DNA from: Periplaneta americana
Lineage: Eukaryota > Arthropoda > Insecta > Blattodea > Blattidae
Direction of reading: 5' to 3'
Length of the DNA stretch: 64,000 nucleotides
NCBI RefSeq assembly: GCF_040183065.1
Contig: NC_091130.1
Coordinates: 129,123,914-129,187,913 of the forward strand
This document shows, in pieces, positions 46,083 through 58,135 of the stretch; position 1 is the first letter of the stretch, and the number at the start of each line of letters is the position of its first letter. Below the pieces are notes generated by a model. That model was not told the origin of the DNA. It ran no database searches and worked only from the letters and a program-made list of their open reading frames with translations. The position numbers and the translations under genes are program-made.

Positions 46083-46215
46083 TCGAAAAGTCGTCGTCTT
46101 CCTAACAAGTATTAGGCCAAATGGCCTGTTACGGTCTCAAACTAGAATTTTCAGTCCATCTCTTGATGAACTAAATCTTGGCAATGTTGTATCAGCTGTT
46201 TTAAGCTGTCCTATG
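46083..46215 (-). mobile_element. LINE 3' end (minus), same family as 3030-3545
   Basis: The minus strand has GAGACCGTAACAGGCCATTT near 46111-46131, matching GAGACAGTAACAGGCCACCA near 3060, preceded by the same coding-end context. It is heavily truncated. Confidence 0.6.
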
Positions 46216-47584
46216 GGTAGTTTTTTCAAGTATTAGGGTTTTAAATTCATTTATGCAATACATATTTCATTGGTTTATTTTACGACGTTTTGTCAACTGT
46301 GATGATTATTTAGCATCTGAGGAAACTTTTCAAAATATGTATTATTACTTCTGTTCCACCATTACAAATATTTAAAAAACTGCAAAGTCATATGCTGAAA
46401 AGTGAATGTGATCTTTGCAAAGAACCAGGTCTCTTTGCCAATATGATTATATTTATTATTTCCAGTATATTTTTGCTTTGGATGCAAAATAATTTAAAGA
46501 AGAAATATAGTAAAAGGAGAAAATTTACTATTAAGTGATTCAAGTGACGAAGAAACCAAGATAGATTTCACTGTATTCTGCACAGCTATTGGAAATTTCT
46601 ATTGGACAATATGTTACATTTAAACATGCATGAATCTCGTCAAAATCCTACTCAGAAAATAATACTGCATAAATAACAGTACTGTTATATTATTTTTATA
46701 TGCGAAATTAGCAGCACTAGAGAGAGAAAGAGAAATAAATCATCCGGCCTTAATTAAGGATGACCACGAGGATCCGGAAATAAATGAGAATGTCAATATC
46801 CAAGCACATGACAGTTACTCAATGTAATGAGAACTTGGTAAGAGTGTTTTTTTATTATTTATTTATTATGAACTTGATATTTTTTCACACTTTGAAATAA
46901 CACTGATGTAGTTCATGTATTTGTTTAATTGATAAATAGCTATTTGATGTTTTGTCTTACTTCTCTGGTAATAGTCTTCTGTATCCCATTCCTTGTCACT
47001 ATTTTCAATATGTGACTATTACAGTACTGGTACTAATGTTTTCTGATTTACTTTCTCCAAACAAAATGCAAGATTTTTTAATAAAATAATAACACGAATT
47101 AAACTAAATTTTACGAAAAATGTGTAACATGCTGTGTAGTTTCATGTCTGATACGAGATGTTATTAGTATATTGCTTATCATTATGAGTATTGAGTAGTA
47201 CAAACTGGTAAATTCTTTTTAGTTAGAACCTTATATTCATTGATAGGTAATGTGAGCTATAGTACCTTGATTGGAGAATAATAAATACAGTAATAAAAGA
47301 GAGTGACGTATTTTTCTGTAAAGAAAAAATGTAGGCCTACTTTTTGTAGAAGAAATTGCAAATGTAGGCCTGTTTTCAAAACCTTTTTTACTTCTCGTGG
47401 CAAACATTAAAATGTTAGGTAGAACTATGTGGAGATGGTTTTTTTCCAAAAGGATTAGGTCTTTTTCACTAGCTCCAATAGTCCCTCTGGTACCTGTGGA
47501 CATGTTTCCATGAAAGGGCAGCTCTGTTGGTTACTTGACAGTAAATTATAGATTATATTTAAAATAATTTAATTTATTTAATTA
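46216..47584. other. Intron, mostly unrecognised
   Basis: At about 46717-46827 a frame reads KLAALEREREINHPALIKDD and on to HDSYSM-stop. It is transposon-like in style but I cannot name it. The rest is AT-rich. Confidence 0.35.
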
Positions 47585-47735
47585 AAATAATATTAAAATG
47601 GATTTGAGGGAGGTGGGATATGATGGTAGAGACTGGATTAATCTTGCTCAGGATAGGGACCAATGGTGGGCTTATGTGAGGGCAGCAATGAACCTCCGGG
47701 TTCCTTACGAGCCATTAAGTAAGTAAGTATATAAA
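47585..47735 (+). mobile_element. Retroelement 3' end, + copy of the 2.8 kb repeat
   Basis: It encodes MDLREVGYDGRDWINLAQDR, then AYVRAAMNLRVPYEPLSK and a stop in TAAGTAAGTA. The tail is a short (TAAG)n. The paralogue on the minus strand lies at 2832-2960. Confidence 0.7.
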
Positions 47736-47835
47736 ATATCATTATAAATTACTAGTACCTAATGTTTCAAATACTATTAAATGCCGATTATTGTGAATAA
47801 CTATTTTGTTTGAAAATGTGCTTAATTATTCATAT

Positions 47836-48700
47836 TGTATTGTATTTATTAATATTCCATGGTATTCATACATTGCTTCGCAGCTAGAATATGGAACAAG
47901 TCAAAAAACTTAATACTATTATAAAATCTTAATTTATAGGCATAGTCTAGATGAAATATATACAGAAGAGATTTACAATATAGTCTACTAGCACAACACA
48001 AAGTTTTAGTATCAATTTTATGAAGCATTATTGAATGTCATGAATTCACCTACAGAATAGAAGGCGTGAGAAATTAGGTACTTCTTTAATTTGGCCCTAA
48101 ATAATCTTATGTTTTGAGTTTCATTTTTTATATCGATAGGGAGGCTATTAAAAATTTTTACTGCCATATAACGCACTCCTTTTTGATAGCATGATAGACT
48201 TGCCGATGGAGTATGAAAGTAATTTTTTTGACGTGTATTTATGCTATGAACTGTTGAATTAGTTACAAAGTTTTCACGATTACATAAGAGGAAGATTATT
48301 AATGAAAAAATATATTGACAAGCCATGGGCATTATTTGTAGTTTTTTTTAAATAGTCCTACAAGATTCCCTAGATTTGGCACCTACTATTATTCTAATTG
48401 CTCTTTTTTGTAATAGGAATATACTGTTACTATCTGTGGAATTTCCCCAGAATATTATTCCAAAACTTATTACTGAGTGAAAGTATGCAAAGTATATTGT
48501 TTTTAAGATATTGATATTTACTATCTTTTGCATAGATCTAATAGCTGAATTTAGTTTGGGGGTAATTTCTTTAATATGATTTTTCCAATTTAACACATTA
48601 TCGATTTTTAAGCCAAGAAATTTGGTTGAGCCAAGAAATGAGTATGCTAAACTGCCCAATTCATATATGAAACAGGCCTAATATATCTAATTTTTTTAAT
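47836..48700 (-). mobile_element. Jockey/CR1-like LINE 3' end (minus)
   Basis: Minus frame 48659-48348 reads FLGLKIDNVLNWKNHIKEIT and IYFAYFHSVISFGIIFWGNS, the post-RT region of Jockey/CR1-type LINEs. A frameshift leads into 48332-48018 with NTRQKNYFHTP and VRYMAVKIFNSLPIDIK. A 3' UTR of about 180 bases ends in an AATACAATACAAT tail. It is 5' truncated and dead. Confidence 0.85.
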
Positions 48701-49129
48701 TTGAAAAATGTCTGTTATAAGCTATGCATACAACGAAATTTTAACTCATGTGGATACATAGTGAATTATTTCATATCTAAATGATAGTTCAAGAAAATTA
48801 ACTTATGAATGAAAGTATCAGTAGCAATTTGGTACGAAAAATGAATTACTGGTGTTGCAAAGCTCTTAAACTACATGAGAATGTAATGTGCCAACTTCAT
48901 TACACCAACTTTTTAAGCATATTTACTTCACCTTTAAATTGCTCTGAATGTTGATTGAAGATTTAGTGTACATTAACTACATACTGTCAGTATCATTGTC
49001 ATTCTTTGTCTGTCATCTTAATCTGTTTATTTTCATTTATAATATAGAAACAGTTGGTAAAATGTGAGATCTTAAAGTATTGAAAGATGATAGATAAAGT
49101 TGAATTTAATGAATGAAAATTAATCCGAA

Positions 49130-49300
49130 ATCCAAAGACAACAAGATACCCAACAATTCTGCTTTCATCAGTTGAGAGGGGTAATCCTTGAGACAAACCC
49201 ATCTAGATAACTTGTCTCAATTAGGATTTGAACCCAGACCCCCCCATTTCACAGTCAGGTCGGACATGTTAACCATTACTGCATAGCAGTGGACTTTGGG
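49130..49300 (-). mobile_element. tRNA-derived SINE (minus)
   Basis: The minus strand has a B-box-like GGGTTCAAATCCT (rc of 49223-49236) and an upstream tRNA-like half (GCAGTAATGGTTAACATGTC). The body continues to about 49130. The stems do not close as a tRNA. Confidence 0.6.
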
Positions 49301-49573
49301 TGAAGCTTACATTTGAGTTTTATTCAATTGTGCTATTCCTCATTGTATCATAATCTGAGATTTCTCTTTTAGAGATCGCATAGAAAGAGCATCTGTAGCA
49401 ACAAATATTCATTAAAATTTTCCTCGGCTCATGTTCGTGTGTTTTCATTTAACTCCTAAGAGCTAGATTAATGTACTTAGGAAAACAATAAAGTTATTTT
49501 TTTACTGACAACAGCTTTTCACATGCAATTCTTTGTGTTATAGAAATCTTTATAATCAGATCTGTACTGCATT

Positions 49574-49578
49574 ATGAT

Positions 49579-49646
<68 letters not shown>

Positions 49647-49647
49647 T

Positions 49648-49680
<33 letters not shown>

Positions 49681-49693
49681 CACTACCACTACC
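49574..49693. repeat. Long (ACT)n array
   Basis: About 38 ACT units with a few interruptions. The long Thr or Val open frames on both strands come from it. Confidence 0.95.
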
Positions 49694-49818
49694 ATTATGT
49701 TGATGCTGCTATTACTATTGCTACTGCCCTTCATATACACCCCCTCAGTTCGAAGTTTCAGGCATTGTCAGCAGTTAGATTGTTCAGATGATAGAAAAAT
49801 ACTTTCACTACTACTGAG

Positions 49819-49834
49819 ACTGCTGCTGCTGCTG

Positions 49835-49915
<81 letters not shown>
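49819..49915. repeat. (CTG)n/(CTA)n array
   Basis: Five CTG units followed by about 24 CTA units and a CCA end. Confidence 0.95.
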
Positions 49916-49917
<2 letters not shown>

Positions 49918-50089
49918 GCAGCTGCATTAATCTGATGTATTGTTTCTATTCTCATTGTCACTTTTGCAAGTCCGCATATCAGTTAAGCTCTGGTAATAAA
50001 AAATTATATTCGTTTTCATTGACTATTACATTTTTACTACGTCATGCTACTTTTGACCAGTAAAACAGTACGAAAGGACGTCTTTCAAT

Positions 50090-50665
50090 CAATCATGGCT
50101 GCTTATCGCACAATTTTATCATTTCCCTAGCATTTGTTTATTTTTATCACTTCTCTAGCATTTGTTTGCTTTTATCACTTCCGTAGTATTTGTTTCTTTG
50201 TTTGTCAACATTTCAAACTGTAAATTCGTTACAGTACTATAAAACATGCTTTGCGATCGTCATTTGTTTCCCGCATAGATAGTCGACTGAAAATACGGCT
50301 CCATTCAAATGTTTTGGTGAAGGTGACATTAGTGAAATAAAATTTTAGTAATTAAGTCAATTAATATTTATTTTGTTGTATTAGAGTACTTTATTTCTTC
50401 TAATCTTTATATACTTTTTTTTGTTTTTATCCCCTCCCTACCATTTGTTTCTTTGCCAACATTTCAAACTGCAAATTCTTTACGGAACTATAGATCATGC
50501 TTTGCGATCGTCATTTGTTTAGCGCATAGACAGTTAACTGAAAATGATGGCTCCGTTCAAACGTTTTGGTGGAGCTAACATTAGTGAAATAGAATTTTAG
50601 CAAGTCAATTAATATTTTATTGTATTTCTTCTAATCTTTATATACTTTCTTCTAATCGTATAATA
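50090..50665. repeat. Tandem duplication (~260-bp unit) with ~30-bp sub-repeats
   Basis: The block containing CATGCTTTGCGATCGTCATT occurs at 50247 and again at 50497; both copies go on through GCGCATAGA- and CATTAGTGAAATA-type sequence to TTCTTCTAATCTTTATATAC. In front of copy 1 a TTTATCACTT..TAGCATTTGTTT unit is repeated three to four times. Confidence 0.8.
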
Positions 50666-50673
50666 TTCAATTA

Positions 50674-50728
50674 AATCCCACTCGAGTTTTGATTTTCTCT
50701 AAATAAATCAAAACCTCTAGTGAGATTA
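50674..50728. repeat. Short hairpin repeat
   Basis: AATCCCACTCGAGTTTTGAT pairs with ATCAAAACCTCTAGTGAGATT across a short AT loop, a perfect-looking stem of about 20 bp with a few mismatches. Confidence 0.75.
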
Positions 50729-53110
50729 GGCTACTGTTGATAATTGTTTTCACGTATCAGAGGTGCTGAAAATTACTGCGTTCTGCATTGTTTTATACAT
50801 ACTCATAGTTATTCCAGGAAGTTTTGAAGCTAAATGGAGAGACAAGGATGTTACTCCTTTTGCTGATGTGATGGAAAAATAGAATATACACTTTCTGAGT
50901 TTCCAACTTGTTTTAACTCTGTAACAAGGTCAGTGTATGATGTTTATTTATTTTGTTTGAATATGCAACTAGCAAGTTGTTAGTGCTTTTAATATTTATA
51001 TCTATGCAATGAGAGCATTTCTTGATTTTTCATTTACTTTTCGTTTATTGAGTTTTATTTTTTTGTCTATTATTATATCTATGTCTCTGTGTAACAGGAG
51101 TTATAGCACGTTCAGTTGGCTATATTTTAATGTGTAAAGCTATCTTCTGATAGGATATGTTTGCGAGATTATTATAGTTTTTATTGTTGTTAATTTTGTT
51201 TTAGCTTCTCTTGTTTATGATATTGAATTTGATAAAGATGTAAAATTCTGAATTTCCTTAATTTTTTATTTTATTGCTTATTATACCTTTACGTTTTAAT
51301 TCTGTGTGTTAAAACAACTGGTAACTTAATGTATGCTATCAGTTTTATTATGTACTGTGGAAAAATATTCGACTCTTTTACAGGTTCTAAGAAAATACTA
51401 AAAGTATGTATGATAACCTGAATTTTAAGTATATAAGAAAATGACGGTGTACATTTGTTAATAAAGATTTTTGTATAATTTTTCCAGTCAGTTTTCTTTG
51501 TAGCAATATAAATATCTCTTTATTATAACATAAATATTAGCATATGCTTTTGATACAGTATTCCATTTAACATCTTTTAGGAAGAATGTTAGTGATAGAA
51601 GCTTTCAGAAATAGGAAATTATGACTTTGGTGGTGATGGGTATAGAAAACATGAAGCTTTGGATGAGGGTTGCATGGTTATAGAACCTTCATATTCTTTT
51701 CTTATTATTTTCTACTCACTATTAATGTAGACTGTGGAACATATTAGCCTGTTTATTTTGTAAAATCTGGTTATCATATTGCTAAAATTGTATTAATTTA
51801 AGTAAGTCTTCTGCTTCAGTTCTGTCTATATATTTAGTTATTCCATACTCTGATCTTCGTGAGAGTAAACTTTAAACTTTTATTGTTTTCATGGCTAATG
51901 ACGATATAATTGCATAGAAGGGAAATTGCTGCCATGTATTTCTTACATACGCAAGTTTAGTTAATTTTCAGCCCTATAAATCTTTACTACTGTTTCTAAA
52001 AAAACCTAAGAATGTCATGAAAGGTAATACAGAATGAATTCGTGGTTCATTTTATGAGCTTTGTTTTCTATATTCATTTTATGATGCATTAATTCACCAT
52101 GTTCTGTTTATATAATTATGTTTTTGATCCTGGTGGAGATGCCTTTAAGAATTTGAGCAACAGTGTTTGTAACAACATTGATAAATCAGGTTTCTAAATT
52201 TTATTTAAACTTGACAGCGAATTTATAAAGTAATTATATGTGCCTAAAAATGATCTGCTTTCTTAATTTGTCAAGACTTCTACCCAAACATCTTCCTTTT
52301 ATATGCACCATTACTTGTTCCTACAAGACAGCATCTTGTTATAGCAATGCACTTTGAGATATTAGAAATGGCTGTTGTACACAATGTGTAAGACTTTTAT
52401 TCAGAATTTTTCTGCAGTAGTTGTAATTTGTTTATTTTTTCACACAAGCTGTTTTTATTTGTAAAGTATATTTTATACACTAGAAGTACTCACATGGGGT
52501 CAAGCCAAGTATTTGTATAACTTTAGTAACAAAGAGTGATAGAAGACGTTTGTTTTACGCACATTTAACATTTCAGTATCCTACCATACATTGTAACAGT
52601 AATATTGAAAATTTTTAAGATTATTTATGAAATATAAGCTTCATTACTCTAAATGCACAAATTAAATTAACCTTTACCATAAAAAATGTTCTTTCTTTAC
52701 AATTACTTGAAAGAAATTGTTCGTAAACCTAAAGGTATATAGCAGTAAACTAATGAGAAATTACTACTACCCAATTTTCAGTACCCATTCATATTAAGTA
52801 GCTTTATTAACACTTGTCATGTACTTAAAATCTTTCTTACAAGTACTACCTAGGACTACTATTATGTGAATTTAGTAATATAAATTGTAATCATTAGATT
52901 TATAGGAAAAATGTTAAGTTGTAGTAAATGAATTTTGGTGGAAATACACTTCCCTCTCTACAGACCATACAAAGGCTCATAGTATAGCTGGAGATTAATG
53001 CTCCCACCTCTACAGACAATTGGCAGTATGGCATTAGGAATGTCAGTTCTATGTGCCCATCACCTTTACCTCCAAGCAAATACCATATATATACGAGTAT
53101 ATATTATATA
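50729..53110. other. Intron, no recognised feature
   Basis: 2.4 kb of AT-rich sequence without a coding, repeat or RNA signal that I could identify. Confidence 0.4.
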
Positions 53111-53362
53111 ATTACTATTTAATACGAGAAAAATTCGTACCAGCACCAGGAATCGAATCCAGGACCTCTCAGCTCTGCACGCTGAGCACTGAAAACAACT
53201 GAGCTATGCCAGGACACGATCCACGTCGCCGGCCGAACCCCTCTCGTAATGTTTTTTTTTTTTTCTCGTATTAAATAGTAATAATACATATTGGCTACTT
53301 CATAGTAGTCGTGTAATATTCAATGAGGTGGGCGAGGCCTCATACAAAATGAATATGTGATG
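53111..53362 (-). mobile_element. tRNA-like SINE with inverted head
   Basis: A tRNA-like head lies on the minus strand (A-box TGGCATAGCTCAGTTG, B-box GATTCGATTCC) between perfect inverted repeats ATTACTATTTAATACGAGAA and its complement ending at 53282. The shared + strand tail (GGCTACTTCATAGTAGTCGT) follows to 53362. Confidence 0.65.
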
Positions 53363-53482
53363 TATTAACTGTTAACAGTTTTCACAAACTGATGTTGAAT
53401 ATGGCCATAAAGTCATTTAAATATGCGCTCCTGGATATATGACATGTATCATCGCAAATGCAGGTAGTAAGGCCGTAAAAAG

Positions 53483-53703
53483 CATTACGAGATGGGTTCG
53501 GCTGGCGCCGTGGATCGTGTCCCGGCATAGCTCAGTTGGAAAGAGCACTCATCACACAGAGCTGAGAGGTCCTGGGTTCGATTCCCGGTGCCGGTACGAA
53601 TTTTTCTCGTATTAAATTGTAATAATACATATTAGCTACTTCATAGTAGTCGTGTAATATTCAGTGAGGTGGGCGAGACCTCATACAAAATGAATATGTG
53701 ATA
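53483..53703 (+). mobile_element. tRNA-like SINE, head in + orientation
   Basis: CGGCATAGCTCAGTTGGAAA (A-box) and GGTTCGATTCCCGG (B-box) on the + strand, then TACGAATTTTTCTCGTATTA and the same tail as the copy at 53111-53362. The anticodon arm is not tRNA-like, so it is not a functional tRNA gene. Confidence 0.7.
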
Positions 53704-55306
53704 TATTATATAATACCTACATTGTAAAACAACTTGTACTTTTGGCATAGTTTCTTTAACACTTGTTTGATTATGCCTCCTCTGTCCAGAGGTACTTCAT
53801 ACTGATAATACCACATTAGTTTCCTCAGTCACTATCTTTTAAATAATTTGGCACAAATTTCCGAAAATAACTTAAAATTTAGTGTGTTGCTGGAGAATTG
53901 AAACATGTGTGAATTTACAATTGAAGTGTTGGGCCGAATAACAGTCTGTGTTACAATCTGCTAACTGTGCAGGAGGAACAAAAGTGTTACATCGTAATTC
54001 CGATCATAAATTTACTATCAGACGGGCAACATAGACTGTTATTCCATCAATATGTTTTGTACACCAAGCGAAGTATATGATTGTATGTTATTGAAAGTCA
54101 TATTACACATCATAGAAGTTCGTAACATTTTTAACTCCACAGAAATGCTACTGGGGAATACACACAATAAACAGTTTTATACAATCAGAATATTATGAAA
54201 TATACAAAATCAATGTAAAGGTTAAAATAAATTATGAACAAAATAATTATGACATGAAATAACACCATGTAATTTATTAAAGTTACCGGTACACTCAATG
54301 TTATATTATGAATAAACATACAGTAACCTATTGATCAAATAAAAATACAGTTATTAGAAAATAACTGCAATATTGAGATGTAGGAACACCATTAAATTAA
54401 TTAAAGTTGTAGCAATAACAAATGAATAAAGAAAATTAAATATTACAATTGAGAAAATGTTGGGGATGGAGTTTGAACCCCTGTCCCGAATATTCATTAT
54501 TCATCTCAACAGATGGCTTATCTGTTAAGTATAAATTTGATTAGTAATGAAGACAATAACAATCACAATTTTAAATGTTGACTGTAAGAGAGTAATAAAT
54601 TTTAAGCAGCTCCTTTCTGACCTCAAGAGCAAGCTGTGAGCACATCTCCTTACAAGAATTTCCACAAATCTGTTCCTGAAACAAAATACCTTGATAAAAT
54701 TCTAAGATAAACTATAGTGGCAAAAGACAACATAGACCAACTAACACTAAGTAAAGTGTAAATTAAAATACAACTAATAAAATACTGCAAAAATAACAGA
54801 CACGAACTTACATTATTAGGGGGTCTTTCCCACTAACTTGCAACTTCGTCTTCCTTGTTGTATACTCAAGACCACAATCTCTCAGTGACTTTCATGACAC
54901 ATCTTTCCACTTGTTAATATTAATTTTTCTGGATTTTTTTTAAGCCGGTCAATATCTACCGTAGAAATCGTCACTGTTTTGCAGTCGTCCATTTTACTTA
55001 ATAGATCAACCTTAACCTGATACATAGAATTCAAGTACCCAGTATTCGTAAAGAGAACAAACTTTCGATACACTGTAAACAACTGGATACTCTAGAAGTG
55101 ACTAGTGACATGGACCGTTGTCCCAACCAAGAAATTCATGGTTGTAACTCGTGTAGAAACGCCTCTGGTACAGATATTGAAAAACAATTTTTGTGACAGC
55201 TGTGTAAGACTATACAGAGCATTATTTCGTTAAGAACTCGATTTTGAAAAATTGTAACATAGACCGTTATTCAGCCCAATGCTTCAATTGTATTTTTTAT
55301 TATTAT
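53704..55306. other. Intron, no strong feature
   Basis: A weak minus tRNA-like trace (GGGGTTCAAACTCC) lies at 54466-54480. Otherwise nothing is supported. Confidence 0.35.
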
Positions 55307-55973
55307 TTGTAGGTATATAATTATCATCATCATCATCATCATCATCTGTGGTCATACAGCCCTTTTAGTTTAGCCTTGACCTCCTTAAGAATTGCCGCCC
55401 AATCTTCCCTCTCTAGGGCTCTCCGTCTCCATCTCTTAATTCCTGCTTTAACTAGATCATCCTGAACATTATCCAACCATCGTAGTTTAGGTCTTCCTGC
55501 TCTTCTTTTACCACTTAGCGTGGCATCTAGTAATCTTTTAGGAATATTATTATTGTCCATTCTGATAATGTGGCCCAGCCACTCCAGCCGTCTAATTTTT
55601 ATATCAGTGACAATACTTGGATCTTTATATAGTTTTTGTAGTTCAGAATTGGTCCTAATTCTCCACTCTTCCTTATCATAAATAGGGCCATAAATTATTC
55701 TTAAAATTTTCCTTTCCCACGTATTTAAGATGGTTATTGCTCGTTCAGGTGGAGTCCAGGTTTCGCTTCCAAAAGTCACCGTAGGTTTAATAATTGTTTT
55801 ATAAATCCTCACCTTCATTTTTTTTTAGATATATCTGGTTCTTATAATTTTATCTAATGCTCTGAGGCGTCGATTACCAATGGCTATTTTATCCTTGATC
55901 TCAGTTAATATGTTGTTATCCTCGGTGACTATCTAGCCGATATATCGGAACCTTGACACTTGTAGGTATATAA
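55307..55973 (-). mobile_element. 5'-truncated RTE-like LINE with 14-bp TSD (minus)
   Basis: The insert 55321-55959 is flanked by TTGTAGGTATATAA at 55307-55320 and 55960-55973. The minus strand reads FRYIG, NRRLRALDKIIRTRYI, then an open frame 55818-55342: MKVRIYKTIIKPTVTFGSET, RLEWLGHIIRMDN, KRRAGRPKLRWLDNVQDD, KRWRRRALEREDW. This is the C-terminal part of RTE/Jockey-like ORF2. It ends at a (GAT)n tail (55323-55346 on the + strand as ATC). It has few disablements in the last 158 codons, so it is fairly young. Confidence 0.9.
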
Positions 55974-56111
55974 CTGTCACAAAAGATTACATAATCACAA
56001 GTTAAATAAAAATTTAATCTGTAACAATCTTCCTCATGTTTATAGTTTTAGGAGAACCAGTTTAGTGTATTTCCAATGCCAAGTGATTAATAACATGCCT
56101 ACTCTTTCTTA

Positions 56112-56140
56112 TTTTCTCATCTCTATCTCTCTCTCTCTCA

Positions 56141-56174
<34 letters not shown>
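56112..56174. repeat. (TC)n/(CA)n microsatellite
   Basis: TC units, then about 16 CA units. Confidence 0.92.
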
Positions 56175-56179
<5 letters not shown>

Positions 56180-56518
56180 TCTTGTGCCATAGCATCATAG
56201 TCTGAGGCATCATGTCTGGACTTGCATTATGGAATGAGCACTGGTTCGGATGCTCATGGAGAAAGAATTTTCTCATGAAATTTTGGCTGGTGTATGGCAC
56301 CGGTGCTCACCCAGCATCATGATGATTTTTTAGAGCTATGATACATGTAAGTAGTGAAATCTTGTTTCGAAAACCAACTATAATGGCTGGGCAGATCATT
56401 GTGCTAACCACACATTACCTTAATATTAGTTGGTTGATTGTTCACCTCTGCTCAGGCGTGTGTACATGAGACAGCCCAGCAGTGAGTTGGTCAGTCTTGG
56501 CCCTGCATGCATACCACA

Positions 56519-56519
56519 G

Positions 56520-56585
<66 letters not shown>
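56519..56585. repeat. (ATT)n microsatellite
   Basis: About 22 uninterrupted ATT units; Ile or Leu runs in open frames here are artefacts. Confidence 0.95.
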
Positions 56586-56587
<2 letters not shown>

Positions 56588-57040
56588 GTTTGGCCCACAC
56601 TTACAGAGCTTATTTTCAGATAATTTTGAGTCGAACAATCCAAGTTAGCATTGGTCCGATTTACAATAATTACAGTGTTATAATAATTTGAATCTTCACT
56701 TAAGAAACATTAATAGTGTCAACTATTAAACAAAAAGAGAAATAAAACCAGAATAAAACATTTGCAAGGATACTATTTCATTAAACCACGAATGCATGCT
56801 TACAATGCAGAATGTTAGAAGCTTCATTCTTGAAGTTAAGCAAAATTTTTGAGAAAAGAACTTTTTTTTTTTTCATTTTATATCATAGAGCGTAAAAAGT
56901 GATAATCTTTTATGAATGACAAGTTTGTATCTGGTAAAGTAGCTTATTTCTGCTGTAACAGTTTTTAAGTAAGAATTACATGTACAGTATTTCTTGCAGT
57001 AAGTAATAAGAGTAATATGTTTACTATAAGAATAATATAT

Positions 57041-57088
<48 letters not shown>

Positions 57089-57089
57089 A
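57041..57089. repeat. (ACT)n microsatellite
   Basis: About 16 ACT units. Confidence 0.95.
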
Positions 57090-57803
57090 AGCAAATCGTC
57101 TTTCATGACCTCCCAATCTACCCGATGAATTATAAATAATTTTAAGTTTAACAAACACTATTATACTGAAGCCTATTCCTTGTAAATATCATTAGATATT
57201 ACGTGTTTTGTTTCTGAAAGCTTTAGTTCAGTTCATTTGAAGCTTGCGTGGAATTGCATAATTTTATTCTTCATATTAATATGAGCATCACATGTCATCA
57301 TAGTACAAATACATTTCTTTATGGTAAAATATTTGTTTTATTCAATTTGTCATCACATTGTGTATTACTGCTGTATTTCATGACAAGGAAAGTGTAATAT
57401 AAACACGATTCCTGACTATCTGAATTTAAATTTTGCAAATGTATATTACTTTATATTTTCTGTTACTGTCATTTTATCATCATCAACCATCGAGTCTTAG
57501 ATATTCTGTCTGTAGACCCAACATTCTTCAGGTCATCTGTTTTTCGTTTACTAACTGGTCTGTGATTTAAAAAAAATATTTGGAATTATGGTAGGTTACA
57601 TTCTACTTATATTGAATATGTAGTTGTTTCTATAACTACTTTTCTATTTATATAAAATATATTTAATTCTTTTCTGATTGATTCGTTATCTCATGTTACA
57701 TTCACTGAATTGTTCTTAAAGGTATCTGCACAAATTTACTGCAGTTCAGCTGTTTCTGTAGGACATATACTAACGTTTGTTTCTTTTTTCCTCCGTGTTT
57801 CAG
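57090..57803. other. Intron ending in the acceptor of terminal exon 7
   Basis: AT-rich; the long pyrimidine tract TTTCTTTTTTCCTCCGTGTT runs into CAG at 57801-57803. Confidence 0.5.
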
Positions 57804-58135
57804 GTAGCAGAAATTCCCCACATTCAAGAAGTCTTCGTGACTGGGATACTTGGTCAGCAGCACATCCATCTGTACCTGCATTACTTCTTGGGGCTATGCC
57901 CCATTCTGCCTCATTATTAGTGTCTTCACGTGGAAATGAAAGTCCCAAGAGTTTCGTGTGTCCACGTTGTGGTCGTGGTTATAAGCTTAAGAGTTCACTC
58001 AGGAATCATGAAAAATGGGAATGTGGCATGGAACCACAATTTCAGTGTCCATATTGTCCATATCGTGCCAAGCAGAAAATGCATGTCGCCCGACATATAG
58101 AGAGAATGCATAAGGAAAAAATTGGTCTTTTATAA
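57804..58135 (+). CDS. lola: lola alternative terminal exon 7
   Basis: Two bases (GT) after the acceptor complete the split codon; 109 residues run to TAA. An upstream in-frame open stretch to 57710 is intron read-through, because the CAG at 57803 with its pyrimidine tract fits the position used by the other six exons. The leader SRNSPHSRSLRDWDTWSAAH is Ser/Arg-rich; DWDTWSAA may be a distant form of the WSGWSM patch of exons 5 and 6. Finger 1 is C52, C55, H68, C73 (CPRCGRGYKLKSSLRNH); finger 2 is C81, C84, H97, H102 (CPYCPYRAKQKMHVARH); the tail is KEKIGLL. The linker is ECGMEPQFQC, with Met where the others have Lys. AATAAA occurs at 58703. It is a DNA-binding tail of the same factor. Confidence 0.9.

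Noticed and set aside
49519..49961. Open frames of poly-Thr, poly-Val and poly-Leu
   Set aside because: They are translations of (ACT)n and (CTA)n arrays on both strands.
53515..53600. Possible tRNA-Ala-like gene
   Set aside because: The anticodon arm does not fold with a 7-base loop and the sequence is part of a repeated SINE.
56426..56691. Open frames of poly-Ile and poly-Leu, possible membrane peptides
   Set aside because: They are translations of the (ATT)n array at 56519-56585.
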